From Acidobacteriota bacterium (lineage in GTDB: Bacteria > Acidobacteriota > Terriglobia > Bryobacterales > Bryobacteraceae), in the NCBI GenBank assembly GCA_016870995.1, contig VFZU01000061.1, forward strand, positions 1-33,557: a stretch of DNA of 33,557 bases. Reading direction: 5' to 3'. Shown in pieces: positions 7,681-16,053 of the stretch. Position numbers and translations under genes: made by a program. Each line of letters opens with the position of its first letter. The first letter of the stretch is position 1. The notes beneath the pieces are model-generated. The model searched no databases. It was given only the letters and a program-made list of their open reading frames with translations, and was not told the origin of the DNA.

Positions 7681-8696
7681 ACCTCGTGGCTCACGCGCTT
7701 CAGGTCCTCTAGCTTGGCCTTGGCCGCCCCGCTCGCAATAGCTCCAAACGCCTTGCTCACACCACTCTTGAAGTCCGCGACGACACCGGCGGCGAACAAC
7801 GCCGTCGATGCATTCACCAGCACGATGTCCATCTTCGCGCTCGGCTGGGTATCAAGAATCCCCAGGATGTCCTGCGCGGATTGCTCCCCATTGGCGGCAT
7901 ACAATTCATCGATCGACGCCTTGGGCACACCGAAATCCTCCGGCTTGATCGCCCGCCGTGTAATCGAGTTCCCTTCGACGTCGTAAACCATGCTGCGACC
8001 CGTCGTCGTCACCTCGTCCAGGCCATCCTCGCCATGCGCGATGATCGACTTGGTCGTCCCCAACTGCGACAGCGCTTGGGCCATGATCCGCGCCGCTTCA
8101 AAATTCGGCGCGCCAATCAACTGATGTTGCGCCCCAGCCGGATTCGACAACGGCCCCAGCAGGTTGAACACGGTCCTCATCTTCAATTCGCGCCGCGCCG
8201 CCGACGCATGCTTCATCGCCGGATGCACATTCGGCGCGTACAAAAACGCAATCCCGGCTTCGGCGAGACACTTCGACATCTGCTCCGGCGTCAGATCGAC
8301 ATTCACGCCCAGAATTTCCAGTACATCGGCGCTGCCCGTGTGCGACGAGAAAGCCCGGTTCCCATGCTTTGCGACATGCACGCCGCAGGCCGCGACAACA
8401 ATCGCGACAGCGGTCGAGATGTTGAATGTCGACAATCCATCGCCACCGGTTCCGCAAGTATCGAGTACCACCGCCCCCGCCGGCGGCACCACCGGGCTGA
8501 CCTTGGCGCGCATCGCCTCGGCAAAGCCGGTCACTTCATCCACGCCATCGCCCAAAACTTTGGTGGCTGCCAGAAATGCCGCAATCAGCGGCGTCGACAC
8601 CTCTCCTTCGAGAATGGCATCCATGGCTTCCCGCGCTTCTTCGCGCGTCAGCGCCTTGCGGGCGCATACTTTGTGAAAGTGATCTAAAAAGGGCAT
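7677..8696 (-). CDS. trpD: Anthranilate phosphoribosyltransferase
   Basis: Catalyses transfer of phosphoribose from PRPP to anthranilate, the second step of tryptophan synthesis from chorismate. 339 residues from the ATG at 8696, the normal length; an upstream in-frame start at 8759 would add residues unlike the family and overlap sucC. Family motifs are intact: [17 protein letters not shown] (PRPP loop GTGGD, 82-86), [18 protein letters not shown] (110-127), NVHPAMKHA (156-164) and [11 protein letters not shown]. No other trp gene is in the window, so it stands apart from any trp operon here. Divergent from sucC with a 45-bp gap. Confidence 0.97.
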   Translation of the reverse strand: MPFLDHFHKVCARKALTREEAREAMDAILEGEVSTPLIAAFLAATKVLGDGVDEVTGFAEAMRAKVSPVVPPAGAVVLDTCGTGGDGLSTFNISTAVAIVVAACGVHVAKHGNRAFSSHTGSADVLEILGVNVDLTPEQMSKCLAEAGIAFLYAPNVHPAMKHASAARRELKMRTVFNLLGPLSNPAGAQHQLIGAPNFEAARIMAQALSQLGTTKSIIAHGEDGLDEVTTTGRSMVYDVEGNSITRRAIKPEDFGVPKASIDELYAANGEQSAQDILGILDTQPSAKMDIVLVNASTALFAAGVVADFKSGVSKAFGAIASGAAKAKLEDLKRVSHEV

Positions 8697-8741
8697 GATA
8701 AACTCGAATTTTCCAGCAGTCCCCAGCATAGGACAGATCCA

Positions 8742-9899
8742 ATGAAAATCCATGAACATCAGGCCAAGGAAATCTTGGCCAAATACGGAGTCCCTGTGCC
8801 AAGAGGCATTGTGGCCTTCTCTGTCGACGAAGCCGTCCAGGCAGCCGAACAGTTAGGCGGCGGTGTCGTCGTCAAAGCACAGATCCACGCGGGCGGCCGC
8901 GGTAAGGGAGGCGGCGTCAAACTCGCGGCCAACCCCCAGGAATGCCGCGAAAAAGCAGAAAAGATCCTCGGCATGACGCTTGTCACGCACCAGACCGGCC
9001 CTGAAGGTCGCCTCGTGCAGCGCCTGCTCATTGAAGAGCAGTTGCCGATCGACAAAGAATATTACGCGGGCATCGTCCTCGACCGCGTCTCCGGCAAGCT
9101 GGTCTTCATGGCCTCCTCCGAAGGCGGCATGGATATCGAAGAAGTCGCTGCCCATACTCCTGAAAAAATCCTCAAGGAAACGATCGAACCCGGCCTCGGC
9201 CTGCAAGCCTATCAGGCGCGCAACCTGGCCTTTGGCATCGGCGTCCCCACCGGCAGCATCAACGCCGCCGTGCAGGCCATGCTCGCCCTCGCCAAGGCTT
9301 ACGAAGCCATCGATGCCAACCTCGCCGAGATCAATCCCCTCCTCCTCACCAAGGACGGTCGCATCGTTGCCCTCGACGCCAAGATCGCCATTGACGACAA
9401 CGCCATGTTCCGTCATAAGGATCTCGTCGGTCTCCGCGATCTGAACGAAGAAGATCCCCTCGAAGTGGAAGCTTCCAAGTTCAACCTCAACTACATCAAG
9501 CTCGACGGCAACGTCGCTTGCATGGTCAACGGTGCCGGCCTCGCCATGGCCACCATGGACATCATCAAGTACGCAGGCGGCGAACCTGCCAACTTCCTCG
9601 ATGTCGGCGGCGGCGCCAACAAAGATCAGATCCGCAACGCCTTCCGCATCCTCACCTCCGATGCGAGCGTCAAGGCCATCCTCATCAACGTCTTCGGCGG
9701 TATCCTCCGTTGCGACCTGCTCGCCACCGGCGTCGTCGAAGCCGCTCGCGAACTCGACGTCAAGATCCCGATCGTCGTCCGCATGGAAGGCACCAACGTC
9801 GAACAGGGCAAACAGATCCTCAAGGATTCCGGTCTCAATTTCGGTCTTGCCGATGGCATGAAAGACGCCGCGGAGAAAGTGGTAGCACTCGCAAAATGA
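8742..9899 (+). CDS. sucC: Succinyl-CoA synthetase (ADP/GDP-forming) beta subunit
   Basis: Beta subunit of the TCA-cycle enzyme that interconverts succinyl-CoA and succinate with nucleotide phosphorylation. 385 residues, full length. N-terminal ATP-grasp domain with the glycine-rich loop [14 protein letters not shown] (49-62) and EINPL (196-200), then the C-terminal CoA-ligase domain with [13 protein letters not shown] (261-273) and [10 protein letters not shown] (316-325). AGGA precedes the ATG by 7 bases. The stop overlaps sucD by ATGA, so the subunits are translationally coupled. Confidence 0.98.
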   Translation: MKIHEHQAKEILAKYGVPVPRGIVAFSVDEAVQAAEQLGGGVVVKAQIHAGGRGKGGGVKLAANPQECREKAEKILGMTLVTHQTGPEGRLVQRLLIEEQLPIDKEYYAGIVLDRVSGKLVFMASSEGGMDIEEVAAHTPEKILKETIEPGLGLQAYQARNLAFGIGVPTGSINAAVQAMLALAKAYEAIDANLAEINPLLLTKDGRIVALDAKIAIDDNAMFRHKDLVGLRDLNEEDPLEVEASKFNLNYIKLDGNVACMVNGAGLAMATMDIIKYAGGEPANFLDVGGGANKDQIRNAFRILTSDASVKAILINVFGGILRCDLLATGVVEAARELDVKIPIVVRMEGTNVEQGKQILKDSGLNFGLADGMKDAAEKVVALAK

Positions 9900-10768
9900 G
9901 CGTACTCGTCGATAAAAATACCCGTCTAATTGTTCAGGGCTTCACCGGCAAAGAGGGCACCTTCCACGCCGAGCAGGCCATCGCCTACGGCACCAACGTC
10001 GTCGGTGGTGTCACGCCTGGCAAGGGTGGCTCCAAGCACCTCGACCGTCCCGTGTTCAACACCGTCGCCGAGTCTGTCAAGGAAACCGGCGCCAACGCGA
10101 GCGTCATCTTCGTGCCGCCTCCCTTTGCCGCCGATGCAATCCTCGAAGGCGCGGCCGCGGGTCTGCCCCTCGTCGTCTGCATCACCGAAGGCATCCCCGG
10201 CACCGACATGACCAAGGTCTGGTCCATCCTCAAGGATTCGAAGACCCGTCTCATCGGCCCCAACTGCCCCGGCGTGATCTCGCCCGGCAAGTGCAAAATC
10301 GGCATCATGCCCGGCCACATTCACAAGGAAGGCCGTGTCGGCGTCGTCTCACGCTCCGGCACCCTCACTTATGAAGCCGTCGGCCAGCTCACCGGCCTCG
10401 GCATCGGCCAGAGCACCTGCATCGGCATCGGTGGCGACCCCATCATTGGCACCACCCACACCGACGCCATGAAACTCCTCCTCGATGACCCCGACACCGA
10501 TGCCATCATTATGATCGGCGAAATCGGTGGCGACAACGAAGAGCGCGCCGCCCTGTTCGTTCAGAACTACCACAGCAAAAAGCCAGTGGTCGGCTTCATC
10601 GCCGGCCAGACCGCACCTCCCGGCCGCCGCATGGGCCACGCCGGCGCGATCATCTCCGGTGGCAGCGGCAAGGCCAGCGACAAAATGGCCGCCATGACCG
10701 CCGCCGGCATCACCGTCTGCGAGACCCCCGCAGAACTCGGCGTCACCATGCAACGCCTCATGAAATGA
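9896..10768 (+). CDS. sucD: Succinyl-CoA synthetase alpha subunit
   Basis: 290-residue alpha subunit. N-terminal CoA-binding Rossmann domain ([18 protein letters not shown]) and C-terminal ligase domain. The phosphohistidine loop reads [10 protein letters not shown] with His248, and the conserved RLIGPNCPG (118-126) and SRSGTLTYE (152-160) are present. The ATG at 9896 overlaps the sucC TGA by four bases, which fixes the start. ndk follows after 8 bp, so sucC-sucD-ndk looks like one transcript. Confidence 0.98.
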   Translation: MSVLVDKNTRLIVQGFTGKEGTFHAEQAIAYGTNVVGGVTPGKGGSKHLDRPVFNTVAESVKETGANASVIFVPPPFAADAILEGAAAGLPLVVCITEGIPGTDMTKVWSILKDSKTRLIGPNCPGVISPGKCKIGIMPGHIHKEGRVGVVSRSGTLTYEAVGQLTGLGIGQSTCIGIGGDPIIGTTHTDAMKLLLDDPDTDAIIMIGEIGGDNEERAALFVQNYHSKKPVVGFIAGQTAPPGRRMGHAGAIISGGSGKASDKMAAMTAAGITVCETPAELGVTMQRLMK

Positions 10769-10776
10769 AGGAATTT

Positions 10777-11190
10777 ATGCAACAAACATTCGCAATCATC
10801 AAGCCCGACGCCGTCGCCAAGAACCAGATCGGCGACATCCTCGCGGTTACTGAAGCCGCTGGCTTCAAAATTCGTGCTCTCCGTCTCACCCAGATGACCC
10901 GCAAGCAGGCCGAAGGCTTCTACGGTGTCCATCGTGAGCGTCCCTTCTTTGGTGAGCTCGTTGAGTTCATGACCGAAGGCCCCTGCGTCCTGATGTGCCT
11001 CGAGCGCGAAGACGCCGTCGCCAAGTGGCGTGAAACCATGGGTGCCACCAACCCGGCCAACGCCGCCGAAGGCACCATCCGCAAGCACTTCGCTGAATCC
11101 GTTGGCCGCAACTGCGTCCACGGCAGCGATTCGGCCGAGAACGCAGCCATCGAACTGGCTTACTTCTTCGCCGGTAGCTCCTTGTCCTAG
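10777..11190 (+). CDS. ndk: Nucleoside diphosphate kinase
   Basis: 137 residues; transfers the gamma phosphate between nucleoside tri- and diphosphates via a phosphohistidine, His115 in RNCVHGSDS. Other conserved stretches are [13 protein letters not shown] (4-16), [11 protein letters not shown] and [14 protein letters not shown]. The ATG at 10777 is preferred over 10765 because AAGGA lies just upstream and the protein then has the standard N-terminus. It ends the sucCD operon and could balance nucleotide pools for succinyl-CoA synthetase; that coupling is inference. Confidence 0.97.
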   Translation: MQQTFAIIKPDAVAKNQIGDILAVTEAAGFKIRALRLTQMTRKQAEGFYGVHRERPFFGELVEFMTEGPCVLMCLEREDAVAKWRETMGATNPANAAEGTIRKHFAESVGRNCVHGSDSAENAAIELAYFFAGSSLS

Positions 11191-11213
11191 CATCAACTGG
11201 ACTGCAAATCTTC

Positions 11214-11250
11214 GGCCCCTTGCCCTCCGGGCAGGGGGCCGTTTCTATTG
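11214..11250 (+). terminator. Rho-independent terminator of sucCD-ndk
   Basis: GGCCCCTTGCCC, a 3-base loop, then GGGCAGGGGGCC (one imperfect pair) followed by GTTTCTATT. It starts 24 bases after the ndk stop. Strong stem, moderate U-tract. Confidence 0.8.
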
Positions 11251-11338
11251 GCTCAGCTCTCACTTCTTAGGCCACTTCGGTCGGCCCGGTTCTTTGACAG
11301 TTTGAAAAAGAGAAAAAAGATGGACCATTGTGGCGAAT

Positions 11339-11373
11339 ACGGCCGCTACTCCTAATGCAGGTGTAGCGGCCGT
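11339..11373 (-). terminator. Hairpin at the 3' end of the kinase gene
   Basis: ACGGCCGCTAC at 11339-11349 pairs perfectly with GTAGCGGCCGT at 11363-11373 (11 bp). It begins two bases after the kinase TAA on the minus strand. In the minus direction the T-rich stretch comes only about 25 bases later; in the plus direction TTCTTATT follows at once, so it may act in both directions. Confidence 0.6.
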
Positions 11374-11375
11374 TC

Positions 11376-13652
11376 TTATTGAGGTCGCGTCGCGAGCGCG
11401 GGTTCCAATTCCGGCCGGAGGAGGCTCGCGGCCATGGCAGTGGACTCAGCCAACCGGTTGAGCGCACGCCGCCTCGTATCGACAGCTCGCTGCACCTGCC
11501 CATTGCACTGTTCCTCCAGTGCCTGTGCATGCAGATTGCACGCCTCGGCAAATGCAATCACCTGGGGCATCGTCGGCCCTTCGCCTCCGGCCATCCTCAG
11601 CGCCATCTCGAACGACTCGAGCGCCTGATCCCGCTCCCCTTGCTTGCCGAGCATCACACCCCGTTTCCAAAGCGTCGTCGCCCGCAGTTTTCCCGCATTC
11701 GGCATTTTCAAAAACGAACTCAAAAGCTCTTCAGCCACCGGCAGCGCCGCCGGCTGAAGCGGGTCGAGCAGCCGTGCCGCTTCTCCAAGTTCATTCCTTG
11801 CCTCATCCATCCGCTGCAGCTTCATCAAGACCGCCCCATAACGCATCCGGGTCAGCAGCTTCAGCCGCGGCAAATCTGCATTCGCCTCCGGTGCGATGCC
11901 ATCTAGAATGCGCACCGCCTCTTTGCATTCCGGCCCTGCGGCCTCATGTTTGCCAAGAAGCGTATGAGCCGTACATAGGTTGCTATGCGCCAACGCCACA
12001 ACCCGCTCCCGCTCTGGCAGGTCCGGTTGCCGCAGCGCGACAGCCAGCGATAGCTGATAGGTGCCGATTGCCTTTTCGACTTGCCCCGAATTGATCTGGT
12101 TGTTTCCCAACTGCCTCTGTGACTCGGCCAGCTTCAAGGTCGGCGGCAGCTTCTCCCTCAGCCGGATCGCCTTCATCAAGGCCGGGATCGCAAGCGAGGC
12201 CCCGTGTTTCGAATCCTCGAAAAGGCTCGCCATAATCTCCGCCGTCTGTTCATAGGCCCCGGCCAGATCCTCCGTCAAGGAAAAGTCGTCCCCAGACTTC
12301 TTTGCCAATTCTTCCAGGTGATTGAGGGCAGCCAGCACCGCCTGCTTCCGCGCAGGCCCTGCCCCCGGAATCGACTTCAACGACTCATTCACATCAAACA
12401 GCATCGCCGTCGCAAGCGACCTGACACTCTGATAGCGCGCCACCGCAGCCTCGCGCTCTTCCCTGGCAATCCGCGCCTGCCTTAGCGTACTCACAACTCC
12501 AGCCCCAATACTCAATGTGATCAATGCCGCAGCCCCCACTGCCCAGGCATGCCGCCGGATGAACTTCCCTGCCCTGTATCCCCAGTTGTCGCCCTGCGCG
12601 AGCACAGGCCGTCCGTTCAGGTGCCGCTCAATGTCCTCGCGCAACTGATCCACCGAGGTATAGCGCCGCTCCGGCTCCTTGGCCATCGCCTTCAAAACGA
12701 TGTTGTCCAAATCACCTCTGAGCCGCTTCGCTTTGATCGGCGAGACCACCGCACTCGGCTTCGGCACCACGCTATCCAAAACAGACTGCAAGATGTCCGG
12801 CACCGCCTGTGACGTAGCCCGGTAGGGTCGCGCCCCTCCAGTCAGCGCATGGAACAGCAGCACGCCGAGTGAATACACATCCGACGCCGTCGAGATCGAC
12901 TCCCCTCGAATCTGTTCCGGGCTGGCGAACTCGGGCGTCAGCCGCACCGCCACCGTCGTCGCATCCTCCCGCTTCGGGTCAAGCACCTTGGCGATACCGA
13001 AGTCGAGTAGCTTCACCTCACCCTGCTCCGTCACAAGGATGTTCGAAGGCTTCAGATCCCGATGCACAATCAGGTTTCTGTGCGCATAGGAAACAGCCCC
13101 AGCCACATCGATGAACAGCTTCAGAATCCCCTCAACCGGCAACGCCTTCGACTCGATGTACTGATCGAGCGGCTTGCCGTCGACATACTCCATGATCAGG
13201 TACAGAAGCCCATCTTCCCCCGCGCCGCCATCGAGCAGGCGGGCGATATTGGGGTGCTCCAGTTGAGCCAGAATCTGCCTCTCCTTTCGGAACGAATCCG
13301 AAAGCACCATCCCTGAGATCAACTTGATCGCGACCGTCTTGTGGAAAGCATCGTCGGCCCTGGTCGCCTCGTAAACGGCCCCCATCCCACCGCGGCCAAT
13401 CTCTCGCACAATCGAGTAGGCCCCAAACCGCTTACCCGTAAAGTCCGTTGGAGCAATCTGGGTCCAGATTCCCCCTTCCTGCTCGAAGAACGCAGACGGC
13501 CCCTCATGGGCGATGAGCAGGTTCTTCAACTCCTTGTATTGCAGCGGAGACTTCAACTGTAAATCGCGCAGAAAGTTGGCCCGATCGAGCGGACCAAGGT
13601 CGAGCACCTTGTCGAACAAAGCTCTGAGGTCCACCTTATGCACGGGAAGCAT
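11376..13652 (-). CDS. Membrane Ser/Thr protein kinase with C-terminal TPR-like region
   Basis: 758-residue Hanks-type kinase. N-terminal 78 residues are a helical pre-domain (ALFDKVLDLGPLDRANFLRD) seen in this acidobacterial class. The kinase domain covers about 79-345 with GRGGMGAVYEA (P-loop), VAIK with Lys110, HRDLKPSNIL (197-206) and DFGIAK (217-222), so it should be catalytically active. A membrane segment follows (about 369-388, AWAVGAAALITLSIGAGVV), then 370 residues rich in helical repeats (ALNHLEELAKK, AIGTYQLSLAVA, DQALESFEMALRM) that look TPR-like and would lie outside the membrane. Start at ATG 13652; a TTG three bases upstream is less likely. Its divergent partner is an ECF sigma factor, a pairing common in Acidobacteriota, so it probably acts in a linked signalling path; the signal is unknown. 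Confidence 0.92.
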   Translation of the reverse strand: MLPVHKVDLRALFDKVLDLGPLDRANFLRDLQLKSPLQYKELKNLLIAHEGPSAFFEQEGGIWTQIAPTDFTGKRFGAYSIVREIGRGGMGAVYEATRADDAFHKTVAIKLISGMVLSDSFRKERQILAQLEHPNIARLLDGGAGEDGLLYLIMEYVDGKPLDQYIESKALPVEGILKLFIDVAGAVSYAHRNLIVHRDLKPSNILVTEQGEVKLLDFGIAKVLDPKREDATTVAVRLTPEFASPEQIRGESISTASDVYSLGVLLFHALTGGARPYRATSQAVPDILQSVLDSVVPKPSAVVSPIKAKRLRGDLDNIVLKAMAKEPERRYTSVDQLREDIERHLNGRPVLAQGDNWGYRAGKFIRRHAWAVGAAALITLSIGAGVVSTLRQARIAREEREAAVARYQSVRSLATAMLFDVNESLKSIPGAGPARKQAVLAALNHLEELAKKSGDDFSLTEDLAGAYEQTAEIMASLFEDSKHGASLAIPALMKAIRLREKLPPTLKLAESQRQLGNNQINSGQVEKAIGTYQLSLAVALRQPDLPERERVVALAHSNLCTAHTLLGKHEAAGPECKEAVRILDGIAPEANADLPRLKLLTRMRYGAVLMKLQRMDEARNELGEAARLLDPLQPAALPVAEELLSSFLKMPNAGKLRATTLWKRGVMLGKQGERDQALESFEMALRMAGGEGPTMPQVIAFAEACNLHAQALEEQCNGQVQRAVDTRRRALNRLAESTAMAASLLRPELEPALATRPQ

Positions 13653-13675
13653 CAATATCTATCCTATAGTTGATG
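13650..13675. promoter_or_regulatory. Dyad spanning the divergent kinase/sigma start codons
   Basis: The start codons are 20 bp apart and lie in an inverted repeat: CATCAA at 13650-13655 and TTGATG at 13670-13675, with TAT and ATA inside. There is no room for normal leaders on both sides, so promoters must lie in the opposing coding sequence or the mRNAs are leaderless; AT-rich hexamers such as TATCCT and TATAGT are present. Regulator binding is a guess. Confidence 0.4.
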
Positions 13676-14269
13676 AGTATGGATGAACGCCCAGCACCCG
13701 GTGAAGTCACACAACTGCTGCAGGATTGGCGCCAAGGCCGCGAAGAAGCCGGAGGGGAAATCATCTCCCTGCTCTACCGCGAACTGGAACGCATGGCCAG
13801 CTCTTACCTTCGCAACGAGCGTGGTGGGCACACCCTCGAACCGGCCGGTCTCGTCAGCGAACTCTACCTTCGGATGATGAAAGGCGCGGTGGTCCCCTAC
13901 CAGGATCGCGCCCACTTCTTCGCCGTAGCCGCCAGGCAGCTCCGGCGCATTCTGGTCGACTACGCCCGCAAACGCAAGGGCCGGGGAGAGGAGCGCTTCT
14001 TCGTGACCTTGAGCGGCCTCGAATCGAGTGCCGCTGGGATGAAGGCGGAAGACATCGAAGCTCTCGAAGAGGCGATGACTGAACTGGAAAAGCTGGACGA
14101 TCGCGCTCACAAAGTAGTTGAGCTCCGCTTCTTCGCTGGCCTCAAAGAGGACGAAGTCGCGGAGCTCCTGGGTTTATCAAGAACGACGATGAAGAGAGAC
14201 TGGGCGTTCGCCCGAGCCTTTCTGATCAGCCGTATGGGGACTACGGGCGAAGGTCAACTTCCAGGATAA
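13673..14269 (+). CDS. ECF sigma factor (TIGR02999-like, acidobacterial type)
   Basis: 198-residue RNA polymerase sigma factor with regions 2 and 4 only. Region 2 (about 10-100): EVTQLLQDWRQG, LLYRELERMASSYLRNER, HTLEPAGLVSELYLRM, DRAHFFAVAARQLRRILVDY, the last being the usual region-2 signature of the group. Region 4 (about 130-190): VVELRFFAGLKEDEVAELLG and LSRTTMKRDWAFARAFL, the helix-turn-helix that reads the -35. No anti-sigma gene is adjacent; a divergent kinase with a 20-bp spacer takes that place. ATG at 13679 is an alternative start. Overlaps the next convergent gene by 29 bp. Targets are unknown, though the TonB operon next door is a natural candidate. Confidence 0.92.
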   Translation: MSMDERPAPGEVTQLLQDWRQGREEAGGEIISLLYRELERMASSYLRNERGGHTLEPAGLVSELYLRMMKGAVVPYQDRAHFFAVAARQLRRILVDYARKRKGRGEERFFVTLSGLESSAAGMKAEDIEALEEAMTELEKLDDRAHKVVELRFFAGLKEDEVAELLGLSRTTMKRDWAFARAFLISRMGTTGEGQLPG

Positions 14270-16040
14270 AGGTCGTCCACTCTTCAGTCCAGTCATAATC
14301 GCCCATGCCACCGATCCAGGTGGCCCACTGATCGAAGAAGCCGTCGTCAGGCGGCTGTAGCCACGAAGCGCGGAAAATCGGCGAACCAATCTGGCCACGC
14401 ACATCCGGGTTCGAGTACTCGAGCGGATTGCGCAGCAGCGGATTGGCGAGTACGAACTGACGAGCCGCCGGCGTCAAGTGAGCGCGGAAGTCAGCTGCGA
14501 CCTGGCTATCAAAAGTGTTGGTCGCTGGCGTGGCAGCAGAGGTGCCGTTATTCCAGGCAAGGATTCCCGTGGCTGAGAAGTTACCCGCAGCGATGTTCGG
14601 CTGGATGGAATCGGCAATGTTGGCCCCTCCGAAAGTGCGTGTCGTCCAGTTGAAGCACAACATGTTGTTGAAGCTTCCCCCGGAACCGCGGCGGAAGTAT
14701 AGACAAGGCGAATCCGATTCATCGAATCCGGCCGCGTTCGATCCGATGAAGGTGAAGTTGTACATCGTCGGGTTCCCGAGAGGACGAGCGGCGAAGTCGC
14801 GTTCATAGTTGTCGCTCTCGATTCCGCGATTGGAGCGGTCCGAGTTGGCGAAGAAGACACCATGCTGGACGCGACCGCGATAACCAAGCTGTACGTCGAC
14901 ATAGTCGTCGGCGCCGTAGGTGCCAACAAGATACTTCGCGTCGTTGATGCCGCCGAACCACTCGAAGCTGTCGTCGAAACCATAGTGGGCTTGCAGATAC
15001 TCCGCCTTCGAAGCCGTGCCGCAACCACCCCAGGTGAACGAGTTGGATTCTTCGTTCGGGCGAATCAGAGCACCCGCGAACTCAACGCGGACGTACTTGA
15101 GCGAACCACAATCGTGCCCGTCGTCGGTGCCGCCGTAGTTGCCGTCGTCACCATCGGAAACACCCTCGATCGGTAGCGATCCGCTCACGTCGTTGATGCG
15201 GGCTTTACCAAGCAACGTGAGGCCACCCCAGTCTCCGCGCTGCCGGCTGCCCAGGGGCTGCGAGCTTGTCATGATGATCGGCTGGCTGCGGGTACCATTC
15301 GCGACGAGGCGTCCTACCGTAGTGATCAGAAGAACGCAGGCGGGTTGTGAACCAGGAGCACCGACAATGATGGTGCCAGGGTCAATCGTCAAGACAGCGT
15401 TACCGCGGACGCGTGTGACGCCAGCGATGCGGTAGGCCTTATCGCTGGTGAGTGTGCGGCTGCTGGTAATGTTCACGGGAAGGTTCTCGACTTCAGAAAC
15501 CACCGCGAGCTTCCAGTAGGCGCTTTTGAGGATGCGGGTCCCGGTGTAGTCGCGGATCTGAACCACGATGGTGTGCATACCGAGCTCGTTCGGCACCGCG
15601 ACCGAGGTCGAAACCAGTGCTCCGCCAGCACCAACGAGGATCTGCTTATTCCACTCGGGTAGCTTGGTGATCTGGAAGCCCTGTTCGATCGTACGGCCGA
15701 AGATGTCCGTGACGGCAGTGGTGTTGCCTGGCAGATAGGTCTTGACGCCAGTCTTGTTGTACTGACGATAGGCAACGACGGTATAGGGGTAGATGTCGTT
15801 GTTCGGCTTCATGGTTGCGCGAATCGTGATCTGGTCCCCGGCCCGGAACAGGTAATCGGGTTCTCCAGTGCGGCGATTGTTGTTCGTCGCCCAAACCCAG
15901 AAGGAGGCGGAGGTATCGAGCTGGCTGACACCAGCCAATTGGCGCTCCGCTTCTTCGAGAGTCATTGACTTAGAGTCGGCTGAAAAGGCGCTGACGGCAG
16001 CGAGGCCGAGCGCGAGGATGACGTAGAGTTTGTTTCTCAT
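14241..16040 (-). CDS. Secreted beta-helix-like surface protein partnered with the TonB receptor
   Basis: 599-residue exported protein. Start at 16040 (MRNKLYVILALGLAAVSAFS) has GGAG 6-9 bases upstream and a clear signal peptide. An N-terminal domain (about 20-190) is followed by a stretch typical of a widespread family next to TonB receptors in Bacteroidota and Acidobacteriota: SSRTLTSDKAYRIAG, VLTIDPGTIIVGAPGS, SQPIIMTSSQPLGSRQRGDW, GGLTLLGKARIN, LKYVRVEFAGALI, DDSFEWFGGINDAKYLV. These suggest a parallel beta-helix or beta-sandwich, glycine and aromatic rich. It lies 13 bp downstream of the receptor gene, so probably captures or presents the ligand at the outer membrane. Ligand unknown. Confidence 0.8.
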   Translation of the reverse strand: MRNKLYVILALGLAAVSAFSADSKSMTLEEAERQLAGVSQLDTSASFWVWATNNNRRTGEPDYLFRAGDQITIRATMKPNNDIYPYTVVAYRQYNKTGVKTYLPGNTTAVTDIFGRTIEQGFQITKLPEWNKQILVGAGGALVSTSVAVPNELGMHTIVVQIRDYTGTRILKSAYWKLAVVSEVENLPVNITSSRTLTSDKAYRIAGVTRVRGNAVLTIDPGTIIVGAPGSQPACVLLITTVGRLVANGTRSQPIIMTSSQPLGSRQRGDWGGLTLLGKARINDVSGSLPIEGVSDGDDGNYGGTDDGHDCGSLKYVRVEFAGALIRPNEESNSFTWGGCGTASKAEYLQAHYGFDDSFEWFGGINDAKYLVGTYGADDYVDVQLGYRGRVQHGVFFANSDRSNRGIESDNYERDFAARPLGNPTMYNFTFIGSNAAGFDESDSPCLYFRRGSGGSFNNMLCFNWTTRTFGGANIADSIQPNIAAGNFSATGILAWNNGTSAATPATNTFDSQVAADFRAHLTPAARQFVLANPLLRNPLEYSNPDVRGQIGSPIFRASWLQPPDDGFFDQWATWIGGMGDYDWTEEWTTFILEVDLRP

Positions 16041-16053
16041 TGCTGCTCCAGAA

